From assembly GCA_025453675.1 (NCBI GenBank), contig JALOPW010000007.1:1-60542 (forward strand): DNA of 60,542 bases. The letters run 5' to 3'. Source of the DNA: Methanolinea sp. (lineage in GTDB: Archaea > Halobacteriota > Methanomicrobia > Methanomicrobiales > Methanospirillaceae). A model generated the notes under the pieces. That model ran no database searches. It was not told where the DNA came from and saw nothing but the letters and a program-made list of their open reading frames with translations. Positions 8,581-17,228 of this stretch are shown piece after piece; the stretch's first letter is position 1; the number at the start of each line of letters is the position of its first letter. Made by a program: the position numbers and the translations under genes.

Positions 8581-9390
8581 ATGTCCATCGCCGTGGTCTT
8601 TGACAGTGCCGGGACCCTGCTGCACACCTACCGGGTAGCGAAGGACGTACTGAAGGGAGATCTCCTCCCCGGGATCGAGACCGTCACGCTCACGTTCAGT
8701 TCTCCCGACCGGGTACTGGTGGTCATCCATGTCCATTCACGGGAGGTCATCGCCACCCCTGCCGGGATGTCCCTCTCCGACTACCTGGTAGAGCACCAGG
8801 TGGGATTCGGGGTGAGCTGCACCCGCAAAGTGCTTGCCGCAGACGAGGTGGCGAGCGCCCTCTACCACTCCAGGTACGCCACCATCGGAGACCTCCAGGA
8901 CTGCATCCGGAACGTGTGGCAGGTGTGCAAGAGGGAATCGGTGGTGGCCATGAACAGCGGGGTGATCGTGAACATGAGCCTCCCCGGCATAGAGTTCACT
9001 GTCACCACAGGAGGACGACCCTTCGAGGGTGCCAGGGAGGCCATCCGCGATCTTCATCGCATGGGGATTCCCACCTACATCGCCTCGGGCGACAGAGTGA
9101 CAAAACTCGAGAAGATGGCGGATTACCTGGGAATTCCCCGCGACCGCGTCTTCGGGGTGGCCACCCCCACCGTCAAAGCGCAGATCGTTGCAGACCTCCA
9201 GGAGGAGTATGATCACGTGGTGATGGTCGGGGACGGGATAAATGATATCTGTGCCATGAAGAAGGCGGATATAGCCATCCTCACCGAAGAGCAGTCCGGG
9301 GAGAGGCACCGAGAGCTCTACCAGGCTGCCGATCACGTGGTACAGAACGTCCGCGAGGTGGTTGCCATTGTCAAAAGTCTCAAGGATTGA
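8581..9390 (+). CDS. HAD-superfamily phosphatase, P-type-ATPase-like
   Basis: A 269-residue soluble HAD protein. Motif I is VVFDSAGTLLHTYR (about residues 5-18): the second acidic residue of DxDxT is replaced, giving DSAGT, which resembles the DKTGT phosphorylation motif of P-type ATPases. A family-specific domain of about 115 residues follows, then the P-type-like core GGRPFEGAREAI, IPTYIASGD (motif II), KAQIV (motif III Lys) and VGDGINDICAMKKADIAI (motif IV). The 'soluble P-type ATPase' group in methanogens has this architecture; its substrate is unknown. It lies just upstream of atwA in the same direction (76 bp to the preferred atwA start), which may reflect a link to MCR activation, but this is inference. 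Confidence 0.75.
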   Translation: MSIAVVFDSAGTLLHTYRVAKDVLKGDLLPGIETVTLTFSSPDRVLVVIHVHSREVIATPAGMSLSDYLVEHQVGFGVSCTRKVLAADEVASALYHSRYATIGDLQDCIRNVWQVCKRESVVAMNSGVIVNMSLPGIEFTVTTGGRPFEGAREAIRDLHRMGIPTYIASGDRVTKLEKMADYLGIPRDRVFGVATPTVKAQIVADLQEEYDHVVMVGDGINDICAMKKADIAILTEEQSGERHRELYQAADHVVQNVREVVAIVKSLKD

Positions 9391-9466
9391 TGCAAATGGC
9401 GAGGATACCATGCGAGATGAAAAGTAATATGCATCAAGCACTATATTGTCTAGTAAGAGGATAAGA

Positions 9467-11080
9467 ATGAACCCGCTGATCACCGTTGAGAATCTCTGTA
9501 TGGACTTTGAAGGAAAAAGAGTCCTCCACAACATTTCTTTTGAGATCGGTGAGGGAGAGGTTCTGGGGATCATCGGGCGCAGTGGGGCCGGGAAGACGGT
9601 GCTCATGCACCTGATGAGAGGGGTGGAGCAGCCACCCACCTCAGGGCGGATCATCTACCATGTAGCCGTATGCGACACCTGCCCTCACCTGGGTGTGGGA
9701 AGCATGGCAGGAAAGGCTTGTCCGGCCTGCGGGGGGGCACTCAAGGCCAGGGAGATAGACCTGTGGAATGAGACAGACGAGGATGTCAAGCGCAGGCTCA
9801 TGCGCCACACCGCAATCATGTTCCAGAGGACTTTTGCCCTCTATGGAAACGACAGGGTAATCGAGAACGTGCTCCATGCCCTGGATGACATCAGTTATCC
9901 CCAGGAGAAGGCCATCAACCGTGCTGCAGACCTCCTCGACCAGGTACGCCTCTCCCACCGCATGATGCATATCGCCCGGGACCTGTCCGGGGGAGAGAAG
10001 CAGAGGGTGGTGCTGGCCCGCCAGCTCGCGAAGGAGCCATTCCTCCTTTTTGCCGACGAGCCGACCGGGACCCTTGACCCTGAGACTGCCCACCTGGTCC
10101 ACTCCATGCTCATCGAAGCGGCAGAGCAGAACCATATGGGGATGGTGGTCACCTCCCACTTCTCCCAGGTTATAAAGGAGGTTGCTGACAGGGCCATGCT
10201 CCTTACCGAAGGAAAGATCACCGCGCTCGGGTCCCCCGAAGAGGTGATCCACACCTTCATGGCAGGTCTCTCCGATACTGAAGAGTTCGAGATTCCCGCA
10301 TTTGGTGGAGAAATCATGATCGCCAGGGACGTCTTCAAACGCTATATCTCAGTGGACAGGGGCGTGGTACGGGCGGTGAACGGCGTCACCTTCGAGGTGA
10401 AGGAGAAGGAGATATTTGGGATTATAGGAAAGAGCGGGGCCGGGAAAACCACCCTCTCCCGGATCATTTCAGGGATCATCGAGCCAACGTCCGGTGAGAT
10501 GATCGTCCGTATCGGAGACGATGCCGTGGATATGACCAAGCCCGGGATCGAGAACCGCGGGAGGGCCAAGGGCTACATCGGCCTTTTGCACCAGGAGTAT
10601 GACTTATACCCCCACCGCACGGTGCTCGATAATCTGACCGATTCCATTGGCCTCGAATTTCCAAAAGAACTGGCGATGAGAAAAGCAATCATCACCCTCA
10701 AGATGGCGGGGTTTGCCGAGGCGAAGAGCAAAGAGATATTGGAACGCCTCCCCGGCCAGCTCTCCGAAGGGGAGCGGCACCGGGTGGCGCTTGCCCAGGT
10801 GCTGATACGTGAACCCAGGATGGTGATCCTTGACGAACCAACAGGGACTATGGACCCCCTGACCAAGATCGATGTAAAGCACTCCATTCTCCATGCCCGC
10901 GACGAGATGGACGAGACCTTCATCGTGGTCTCCCACGATATGGAATTCGTGCGGGACATCTGCGATCGCCTGGCACTGATGCGGGGCGGGAAGATCGTGC
11001 AGATAGGTAAGACTGCCGAGATTCTGGCCAGCCTGACCGAGGAAGAGCGCGAGGTCATGGGCAAGGCTGTCACCTCCTGA
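9467..11080 (+). CDS. atwA: Methyl-coenzyme M reductase activation component A2 (AtwA), tandem ABC ATPase
   Basis: A 537-residue soluble protein with two ABC ATPase domains and no membrane part. Walker A motifs are GRSGAGKT (about 37-44) and GKSGAGKT (about 322-329); ABC signatures are LSGGEKQR and LSEGERHR; Walker B motifs end in DEPTGTLD and DEPTGTMD. The first domain carries an insertion with two CxxC pairs (CDTC and CPAC, about residues 69-88) that could bind zinc or an iron-sulfur centre. AtwA is the ATP-hydrolysing component needed for reductive activation of methyl-coenzyme M reductase. The frame also opens at an upstream TTG (9446), but ATG 9467 follows an AGAGGA Shine-Dalgarno and gives the family length. 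It leads the mmp block. Confidence 0.94.
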   Translation: MNPLITVENLCMDFEGKRVLHNISFEIGEGEVLGIIGRSGAGKTVLMHLMRGVEQPPTSGRIIYHVAVCDTCPHLGVGSMAGKACPACGGALKAREIDLWNETDEDVKRRLMRHTAIMFQRTFALYGNDRVIENVLHALDDISYPQEKAINRAADLLDQVRLSHRMMHIARDLSGGEKQRVVLARQLAKEPFLLFADEPTGTLDPETAHLVHSMLIEAAEQNHMGMVVTSHFSQVIKEVADRAMLLTEGKITALGSPEEVIHTFMAGLSDTEEFEIPAFGGEIMIARDVFKRYISVDRGVVRAVNGVTFEVKEKEIFGIIGKSGAGKTTLSRIISGIIEPTSGEMIVRIGDDAVDMTKPGIENRGRAKGYIGLLHQEYDLYPHRTVLDNLTDSIGLEFPKELAMRKAIITLKMAGFAEAKSKEILERLPGQLSEGERHRVALAQVLIREPRMVILDEPTGTMDPLTKIDVKHSILHARDEMDETFIVVSHDMEFVRDICDRLALMRGGKIVQIGKTAEILASLTEEEREVMGKAVTS

Positions 11081-11090
11081 AGGGGCGAGC

Positions 11091-12620
11091 ATGATCACCC
11101 TCCTGCTCGATGGGAAAAAGCTGGAGATCAGAGAGGGAGCCAGGCTGAAAGATGTGCTGCCGGATCGCGATCGGGCCTGCTGTGTAGCGATAATCCGTCC
11201 TGGAGCCCGTGAATCTGCCACGACCGAGAGCATGCGGCTGAACACCACGGCGGGAGAGGTGGTGGTGGAGCTGACCCCCGGTGGCCAGGCCATCTTCGGT
11301 TCTTCCGGGTTGCACCTCCCTCTCCCTGTCCACTGGCAGGACAGGTACGCCGCGGCATTCGGCCCGTTCTCCTCGGCATTCACCCCATCCCGGACCGCGT
11401 CCCTGTACGAGAGGGGAGACCTTGTGCTTGGCTGCGGCGGGTATGACCCCAGGCGATCTTATCTCATCTTCTGCCGGAGCCGCCATACTTCAGATCTTGG
11501 TGCTGCAGCAGGAGGAGGAGTTATCGGCAGGGTAGTGAGTGGGCGGGGTGTCATTGACCGGTGGAGCACCGGTGATGAGATCGGGACTGCATCTCCTGTT
11601 CTCAACTGGGCTGATATCAGCCGTTCGTTCACCACAATGGATTCCGAGACCCCGCTTGAGGACGGGATGGAGATCATCTCATTCCTGCGGGTCACTTCGC
11701 ATGGGTATAATGGTGAGCAGGTCACCAGCACTGCCGCCGCCGAGAGTATCGAACACCTGCTCCTCTCACTGGAAGATGGCCATTTCGTGGTGGGGAGGGC
11801 GACAAGCACTCATATCCGTGACGAGAGAAAGGCGGGAGCGGAGGTCGCGTACCAGGTAAAACAACCTCGCCGGGAGGGTGCGGTCACCCTGAGAACCGCC
11901 GGCAGGTCGGGCGGATCCGTCTACGTGTATATCCAGGACCTGCCCGGTATCCCCTCGCATACCGTGACCGGGCAGGTCACGCATGGAATCGAACTGGCGA
12001 AACTTGCCAGGGATCGGGATATCCTCTCTATCCAGGTCGACCCACCCCGTTTCGACCTCATCGGGCTTCCCCTGGAGAAGGCCTTTGAGACTGCATCAGC
12101 ACGGGGAATTCGCGTCCTCGGGGATCACAAGGGTCCGTACCTGGTCGTGGTGGACCAGGACCCTGCCACGACCATGGAGACTCTGGCTGCAGGGGTCGTA
12201 GATCTGGCGGTGGTCCCGCTGGAGAAGGTCATTGATATCGAGCTTGACGATGACGCAGCTCCTGTATCCTGTGACATCTTCCGGCATCTGACCGGACTTC
12301 ACCTCCATGATGTGGGCAGGATCCCATTCTTCTTCAATTTTGAGGATGTATTTCTCTTCAAACCGACAATCCCCAGGGGTGTGAACATCATTCCCGAGAA
12401 CATACCGGTGGACCATGTTCCCTCCGGAGCCCTGGCCATCACCAACGACTCCCGGAAGGGATCCGGGCTGGTAGGGGTTCGTACGAGTGAGAACAGCGAG
12501 TTTGGACCTACCTCGGAACCATTCGAGGGTACGAACATCATCGGGAGGGTTCACGATCTGGAGAAGCTCGCCGCGTTGCAGGAGAAAGAGATTGTATTCA
12601 TCAGGGAGATACCATCATGA
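11091..12620 (+). CDS. mmp3: Methanogenesis marker protein 3
   Basis: A 509-residue protein of the methanogen-specific Mmp3 (UPF0288) family. It starts MITLLLDGKKLEIREG, a ubiquitin/ThiS-like beta-grasp opening, and continues through a long region with a cyclophilin-like section (GPYLVVVDQDPATTMETLAAG, then IDIELDDDAAPVSCDIFRHLTGL). Mmp3 co-purifies with the MCR activation complex (component A3a) together with McrC, Mmp7, Mmp17 and AtwA. The start at 11091 follows GGGGCGAG and lies 10 bp after atwA; its stop overlaps mmp6 by 4 bp. Paired cysteines early in the protein (RACCVAII) are candidate ligands. The precise mechanistic role is not established by sequence. Confidence 0.93.
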   Translation: MITLLLDGKKLEIREGARLKDVLPDRDRACCVAIIRPGARESATTESMRLNTTAGEVVVELTPGGQAIFGSSGLHLPLPVHWQDRYAAAFGPFSSAFTPSRTASLYERGDLVLGCGGYDPRRSYLIFCRSRHTSDLGAAAGGGVIGRVVSGRGVIDRWSTGDEIGTASPVLNWADISRSFTTMDSETPLEDGMEIISFLRVTSHGYNGEQVTSTAAAESIEHLLLSLEDGHFVVGRATSTHIRDERKAGAEVAYQVKQPRREGAVTLRTAGRSGGSVYVYIQDLPGIPSHTVTGQVTHGIELAKLARDRDILSIQVDPPRFDLIGLPLEKAFETASARGIRVLGDHKGPYLVVVDQDPATTMETLAAGVVDLAVVPLEKVIDIELDDDAAPVSCDIFRHLTGLHLHDVGRIPFFFNFEDVFLFKPTIPRGVNIIPENIPVDHVPSGALAITNDSRKGSGLVGVRTSENSEFGPTSEPFEGTNIIGRVHDLEKLAALQEKEIVFIREIPS

Positions 12621-13075
12621 CCACGTACAACCCCCGCTATGCCGGCACCGTGACCAAGTATGTCTTTGTCGATTCCCCGGAGATGACACCCTCGGATCTT
12701 GCTATCAGGGCATACGAGATCTCACAGGGGGTGATGATCAAGGAGACCTGCTTCGGCCTCCAGGTCACCGGCAGGGAGGATGACGTGAACCGCATCATTG
12801 ATCTGCTGCGGGCGCTTGATCCTTCCCATATTTTTGTGAAAGACAGGGGATTTTCTCCCGGAGATCCCAGGAGATGCAGGGCCAACCTGGGAGGAGCCCG
12901 CCCCGGGTACTTCGGGCACGAGTTCGAGATGGGGCTGATCAGGAATATCTCAAAGGGGCTCGAATCTCTCCCTTCACGGAAACCAGGGGATATCCCTCAT
13001 CCCCCTGCCCCATCCACTGCACCCCGGCTCGATGCCAGAGATCTGAAGAAGATCATAGAATCGCAGGAGTCCTGA
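12617..13075 (+). CDS. mmp6: Methanogenesis marker protein 6
   Basis: A 152-residue member of the methanogen-specific marker 6 family. It has an N-terminal alpha/beta half (TKYVFVDSPEMTPSDLAIRAYE and a central IKETCFGLQVTG with the conserved Cys), then a basic and proline-rich C-terminal third (RRCRANLGGARPGYFGHEFEMG and a flexible PHPPAPSTAPRLDARDL tail). No catalytic motif is evident. ATGA overlap with mmp3 and a 1-bp gap to mmp5 place it inside a translationally coupled block. The function is unknown; the conserved position in the MCR activation cluster is the main clue. Confidence 0.9.
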   Translation: MTTYNPRYAGTVTKYVFVDSPEMTPSDLAIRAYEISQGVMIKETCFGLQVTGREDDVNRIIDLLRALDPSHIFVKDRGFSPGDPRRCRANLGGARPGYFGHEFEMGLIRNISKGLESLPSRKPGDIPHPPAPSTAPRLDARDLKKIIESQES

Positions 13076-13076
13076 C

Positions 13077-13526
13077 ATGGCGAAGGTCTTTCTCTATCCC
13101 ACCACGAGTCTCATCCTCTCAGACCTGGTGGCCAGGTTCGGTCACAGCCCCCTTTCCGCAGCGCTGCAGATCCGGGAGAGGATCCAGACGCCCGGGCTTG
13201 AGTCCCCGCCCCTCCAGATAACCCCGGAAGAGCCGAAGAAAGGCCTGAAATGGGCTGCGGTGGAGGTGCCTTCTGGTGTCCGCGGCAGGATGTCCCTCTA
13301 CGGGCCAATGATTGATGAGGCAGAGGCAGCAATCATCATCAACAATGCTGACTTCTCCTTCGGGTGCATGGGGTGTGCACGAACCAATGAGCTGATCAAG
13401 TACCTTGTGCGGAAGAGGGATATCCCGGTACTCGACCTTGAATATCCCAGGAACGAGGAGGAAGGTGTGGAATTTGTAGCCGCGATAAAGCGGTTCCTGG
13501 ATGCCCTGCACGGGGGATCTGCATGA
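13077..13526 (+). CDS. mmp5: Methanogenesis marker protein 5
   Basis: A 149-residue member of the methanogen-specific marker 5 family. The core segment [35 protein letters not shown] (about residues 83-117; CxxC inside GCMGCART) looks like a small metal- or cofactor-binding alpha/beta domain, comparable in flavour to the substrate-binding folds of 2-hydroxyacyl-CoA dehydratase-related proteins. It starts 2 bp after mmp6 and overlaps mmp15 by 4 bp. The biochemical role is unknown. Adjacency to the activase-like Mmp15 makes an electron-transfer pairing plausible, but this is inference. Confidence 0.9.
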   Translation: MAKVFLYPTTSLILSDLVARFGHSPLSAALQIRERIQTPGLESPPLQITPEEPKKGLKWAAVEVPSGVRGRMSLYGPMIDEAEAAIIINNADFSFGCMGCARTNELIKYLVRKRDIPVLDLEYPRNEEEGVEFVAAIKRFLDALHGGSA

Positions 13527-14758
13527 CCAGGGTCCGGATAGCCCAGCTCTCCTGCGGGCCGGAGTACAGCGGGGTGCAGAAAGAGATCGACGAGGCAGCG
13601 GCGGCTGTTGACGCAGAGATCTTCTTCCCGGATATCAAGCTGGCCGATATCAGGCGTTCCTTTGATATGTTCGGCCTGGACGTGCGGAGCCCGGACCTCA
13701 AACTGGCCATCGCCAGAGCGAAAGCCCTGGTAGAGGGCAGGGTGGAGGCGGATGCAGTCTTCATCGCCACCTGTTTCAGGTGTGCGGAGGCGGCAATTGT
13801 CAGGAATGAACTGCGGCGCTATATCCATGAGAACTCCCGGCTACCCGTGGTCAGTTACTCTTTTACCGAACGCACCACTTCAGGTACCCTGCTCACCCGC
13901 ATGGAGGCCCTGACCACCATCGCCAGGAGACGGGCACTCCTTGCAAGAGAGGTGCAACAGGGGCTTACCATGGGTGTAGATTCCGGGTCCAGCACCACGA
14001 AGGCGGTGGTGATGCGGGACAACCAGATCATCGGCACGGGGTGGCTTCCCACCACTGCGGTCCTCCAGAGTGCCGATGAAGCGGTCACACAAGCTCTCTC
14101 TGCCGCCGGAGTCACCCGCGATGAACTGCAGGCGATCGGGACCACGGGGTATGGGCGGTTCCTCGTGGGGGAGCACCTCAAAGCGGACCTCATCCAGGAG
14201 GAACTGACTGTCAACTCCAAGGGTGCGGTCTTTTTAGCTGGCACCCAGGCCGGGCCGTCCACGGTTATCGATATAGGGGGAATGGACAACAAGGCCATCA
14301 GCGTCCAGGACGGCATCCCCGGGACCTTCACCATGGGTGGCATTTGCGCGGGGGCAAGCGGCCGGTTCCTCGAGATGACCGCAAAGAGACTCGGCGTGGA
14401 TATTACCGAGCTTGGACCACTGGCCATGAAGGGGCTCTCCCGGAAAGTGCCCATGAACAGCTACTGCATTGTCTTTGGCACCCAGAGCCTTGTGAATGCC
14501 CTGGCCGCGGGAAGCAGTCCGGAGGACGTTGCGGCAGCAGCCTGCCACAGCGTTGCCGAGCAGGTCTTTGAGCAGCAGCTCCAGGAGGTGGATATCAAGG
14601 ACCCGGTGATCATGGTTGGTGGCACTTCCCTCATCCAGGGGCTGGTCCGGGCAATGGAGGAACTCCTCCAGACAAAGATCCTGGTCCCCCACCACTCCCA
14701 GTACATAGGGGCGGTCGGTTCAGCACTCCTGGCATCAGGGTTCATCAAGGGAGAGTAG
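13523..14758 (+). CDS. mmp15: Methanogenesis marker protein 15 (dehydratase-activase-like ATPase)
   Basis: A 411-residue protein. The C-terminal ~260 residues are a BadF/BadG/BcrA/HgdC-type activase: phosphate motif [14 protein letters not shown] (about residue 151), a second phosphate motif [12 protein letters not shown] and an adenosine motif [11 protein letters not shown]. The two cysteines that hold a [4Fe-4S] cluster at the dimer interface of such activases are present ([14 protein letters not shown] and [11 protein letters not shown]). An N-terminal ~145-residue domain has its own cysteines (LSCGPEY and TCFRCAEAA). These ATPases fire low-potential electrons uphill, which is what reductive activation of Ni-F430 needs. 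It overlaps mmp5 by 4 bp, and mmp17 follows with no gap. Confidence 0.92.
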   Translation: MTRVRIAQLSCGPEYSGVQKEIDEAAAAVDAEIFFPDIKLADIRRSFDMFGLDVRSPDLKLAIARAKALVEGRVEADAVFIATCFRCAEAAIVRNELRRYIHENSRLPVVSYSFTERTTSGTLLTRMEALTTIARRRALLAREVQQGLTMGVDSGSSTTKAVVMRDNQIIGTGWLPTTAVLQSADEAVTQALSAAGVTRDELQAIGTTGYGRFLVGEHLKADLIQEELTVNSKGAVFLAGTQAGPSTVIDIGGMDNKAISVQDGIPGTFTMGGICAGASGRFLEMTAKRLGVDITELGPLAMKGLSRKVPMNSYCIVFGTQSLVNALAAGSSPEDVAAAACHSVAEQVFEQQLQEVDIKDPVIMVGGTSLIQGLVRAMEELLQTKILVPHHSQYIGAVGSALLASGFIKGE

Positions 14759-15340
14759 ATGGAGGCAGTGGAGTATTTCGAGGTGGAATGTCCTGAAAAG
14801 GCAGGAGGAGATTACTACCGCCGCATCGCTGACGTGGTGCTCCTGGACCATAACCTCATCAGGGTGATCTGGAAACTGCACATCTTCATCGATCCCCGGA
14901 TTCCCCTCTTCATTGCGACGGGAGTGACGAGAAAACTCCCTGGAATCGTCACGCTCCGTGATTTTTCGGATGTCAACAGGAAAGAGCGAAAAGTGACCAT
15001 CTCCATCGGCGACGAAGCGTACCTCGCTCCGCTGCTGCAGATATTATGGGAGAGGTTCGGAAAAGAACGGGTAGAACAACCTGACCGCTTTACCATCATG
15101 CTGAATATTGATGAAGGGGAGTCCAAAGACCTCGAGGACCTTCCCGTGTACGATCCGAGTTTTTCGATCTACAAGGACCTGATTTACGCTCTGCAGGTCA
15201 TCCAGCCTGAAGGGTTCAAGGTTCGGAGGCAGTATTATGGAGACGGCAGGTTCTACCTCGTGGCAAGTGAAGACACCCTACCAGAGAACATAGAAGAACT
15301 GGTCAGGGAAAAATTTTTATTGATGGGGGAAAGCCTGTGA
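14759..15340 (+). CDS. mmp17: Methanogenesis marker protein 17
   Basis: A 193-residue member of the methanogen-specific marker 17 family, starting immediately after the mmp15 stop and overlapping mmp7 by 4 bp. It begins MEAVEYFEVECPEKAGGDYYRRI, with one cysteine (residue 10) in the VECPEKAG motif, and is otherwise rich in acidic and aromatic residues without known catalytic motifs. Mmp17 is a reported component of the A3a complex that activates methyl-coenzyme M reductase. A structural or cluster-coordinating role is likelier than catalysis. Confidence 0.9.
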   Translation: MEAVEYFEVECPEKAGGDYYRRIADVVLLDHNLIRVIWKLHIFIDPRIPLFIATGVTRKLPGIVTLRDFSDVNRKERKVTISIGDEAYLAPLLQILWERFGKERVEQPDRFTIMLNIDEGESKDLEDLPVYDPSFSIYKDLIYALQVIQPEGFKVRRQYYGDGRFYLVASEDTLPENIEELVREKFLLMGESL

Positions 15341-16275
15341 TCCTGGTTCCGGTCACCTACAAGGGCGGCATCTACCGCCATGACGAGATCATCGATCTCA
15401 TCGAGGATCTGGGCGGCTATATCATCCAGAAACACATGATCGCTCAGGAGGTGGTCCTCCAGGCCCTGGTGCCCCGGGATGACATCGATCTGATCCGGAG
15501 GGTGGGAAAGCCGCTTACCGGTGAGCTCACCTCATCACCCCTGGTGGGAACCGAGATCGCCGTCGTGACCCCGTCCCTCGAGATCCATCACCTTCCCCAT
15601 TCTTCCTGTGATGTCGCAGAGTACATCCGCCGGTTCGGTGCCAAGACCAACATGGTGGGACTGGCAAGAGGATTTGGAAAACGCATTGCACAACTGAATG
15701 ACGAGGAGAGGGACGTCATCAACGAGCACGACCTGGCAGTCTACCTGCTCGGGGATTTTGAGACCTGCATCGAGCATAAATTCCCGGTCCTCCGTCGGGG
15801 AATCGAGGTTCCCATCGTCCTATGCGGCGGCCCGTCCACTGAGGTGCTGAAGAGCATCATTGATCCGCCCGTGGATGGGTACGTGGGAGGCGTGGGCCGT
15901 TTCATGCACCGTACCAAGGAATCAGAGGAGCTCTCCAGGATGGACGATGTGGTGGATGAGGTGACCCGTGTCCTTGACCGGAGACGGGAGGAGATGGCGA
16001 AGGATCCCCTCTCTATCTCTCCCGCCCGGCTTATGGATATCCTCTCCGAAAAAGTTGACGAGATTCATGAAGTCCTCTCGCCTACACCCATCACCGTGCA
16101 GATGGAGGGTCTCCGGGTCAAGCTGCCCTATGATTCATTTGCAAACCGGATACGGAAGACGGAGATTGATGAGGGAGTCACCATCGGCGACCTTGCTGAT
16201 GTCCTTCCGTCCCGTATGCGGGATTACATCCTGGTCAGGATTAAGCCGTTCTCAGAGACCAACCTGATGGTCTGA
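15337..16275 (+). CDS. mmp7: Methanogenesis marker protein 7
   Basis: A 312-residue protein, last gene of the atwA-mmp3-mmp6-mmp5-mmp15-mmp17-mmp7 run. It starts (GTG, VILVPVTYKGGIYRHDEI) inside the end of mmp17. Three cysteines are visible, in HSSCDVAEYI, DFETCIEHKF and IVLCGGPST, and could coordinate iron-sulfur clusters. Mmp7 is a known member of the MCR activation complex with McrC, Mmp3, Mmp17 and AtwA. McrC itself is not encoded here and is expected elsewhere, for example in the mcr operon. The operon ends here: 38 bp later the convergent lipoprotein gene stops. Confidence 0.92.
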   Translation: MILVPVTYKGGIYRHDEIIDLIEDLGGYIIQKHMIAQEVVLQALVPRDDIDLIRRVGKPLTGELTSSPLVGTEIAVVTPSLEIHHLPHSSCDVAEYIRRFGAKTNMVGLARGFGKRIAQLNDEERDVINEHDLAVYLLGDFETCIEHKFPVLRRGIEVPIVLCGGPSTEVLKSIIDPPVDGYVGGVGRFMHRTKESEELSRMDDVVDEVTRVLDRRREEMAKDPLSISPARLMDILSEKVDEIHEVLSPTPITVQMEGLRVKLPYDSFANRIRKTEIDEGVTIGDLADVLPSRMRDYILVRIKPFSETNLMV

Positions 16276-16313
16276 ACGGGAAGGGGAACCGGGAGGGATA
16301 CGCCCCATAACCA

Positions 16314-16847
16314 TCAGGCGGTGAATATCCCGGCCATCTCGTAATAATTGTAGTCCTTGTAGGAGAAGCTGTTGGTGGAGAACTTCCACACCTTCCCCGG
16401 GCCCAATGAGTTCACGCTGGCGTGTGCGTTCCCTATCAGGTTTCCATTCGGGTTGTAAAGATTGAAATTCACGGTGATATGATTGATACGGAAATTCTCG
16501 TCGTTCTTAATCTTCCCGGAGATGAATCTCTGGCCAGTGGCATCAACCTCATCCTTGATCTCCACGATGGATAACCGGATACCGGTCGTGGGACTGGTAA
16601 GGAGATACCCGTAAGGAGTCTTCACAAAGAACTGGGACGTTCCCGATACAGGGACAGGCACCATATCCGTCGCTCCTGTCTCAGCCGGTTCCCTGGGGGA
16701 GGAGGTCGATGTAGGGGTGACAGTTCCCGAAGTGCTTCCACCCGGTTCCGCCACGAGGTCCTGGGGCGAGATGCAGCCAGAGAGGGTTATGAGACACAGT
16801 AACACGATCAATACCGGCATCCAGGAATTACTATATCTTTTCTTCAT
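16314..16847 (-). CDS. FxLYD-domain lipoprotein
   Basis: A 177-residue exported protein. The N-terminus is basic (MKKRYSN), followed by a hydrophobic core and a lipobox-like TLSGC (Cys about residue 25), then a Ser/Thr/Pro-rich linker of about 40 residues. The C-terminal ~90 residues form an FxLYD-type beta domain (VNFNLYNPNGNLIGNAHASVNSLGPGKVWKF), common in secreted archaeal and bacterial proteins of unknown binding role. The frame opens five codons earlier at 16862, but the ATG at 16847 follows a strong GGGGTGGGA Shine-Dalgarno. A TATA box (GTTTTTATAC on the complement, 16887-16896) lies about 40 bp upstream. Confidence 0.8.
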   Translation of the reverse strand: MKKRYSNSWMPVLIVLLCLITLSGCISPQDLVAEPGGSTSGTVTPTSTSSPREPAETGATDMVPVPVSGTSQFFVKTPYGYLLTSPTTGIRLSIVEIKDEVDATGQRFISGKIKNDENFRINHITVNFNLYNPNGNLIGNAHASVNSLGPGKVWKFSTNSFSYKDYNYYEMAGIFTA

Positions 16848-17050
16848 TCCCACCCCACTCATGCACTAGACTCTCACCTGTGTGTGTATAAAAACAATCG
16901 GTCCGTTTCCTGCAATTCCTCCTGAAGACAGGAACAGGGAGCCATCCCTCCCTCGCGGGGATGATCCTGCCGAAGAACAGGCTGGCTGGAGATTTAAAAA
17001 CCAGATGATTTCCTTCGAGCCACTCGCATATATCATGACAATACCGGAGG

Positions 17051-17168
17051 CATTTTCATGATGTATGTCCGAAATCCTGAAAGGAGTTCATAGTGTGTTG
17101 GTATGAAAACCGCATCCGCGATTTTCATCAGGGGGGATTGTGACCCGACAGTCTCATGTCCGTTTCAT
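17051..17168 (+). repeat. Dispersed hairpin repeat, copy 1 (left end truncated)
   Basis: One of three near-identical copies of an unrecognised repeat (others at 29604-29735 and 52602-52741). It contains the strictly conserved 33-nt centre (17065-17097, beginning ATGTCCGAAATCCTG) and the right hairpin GAAAACCGC-ATCC-GCGATTTTC (17105-17126). One stem position has changed relative to the other copies; read on the minus strand this change gives a U-G wobble, and on the plus strand a C-A mismatch. The left hairpin is degraded. A degenerate second copy of the right end (GTATGTGACC...CATATCCGTTTCA) follows at about 17170-17210. The only gene-free stretch here (16863-17228) otherwise holds the lipoprotein promoter and nothing else recognisable. 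Confidence 0.85.
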
Positions 17169-17228
17169 ATGGAGGGGTATGTGACCATGGGACACATATC
17201 CGTTTCAATGGAAAAAAAGAGGGTTTGT

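Noticed and set aside
17065-17106. Short peptide frame inside the repeat (MSEILKGVHSVLV)
   Set aside because: It has no Shine-Dalgarno, and the reading length differs between copies (copy 2 loses a base and reads on). The conservation covers hairpins and tail as well, so coding is unlikely.
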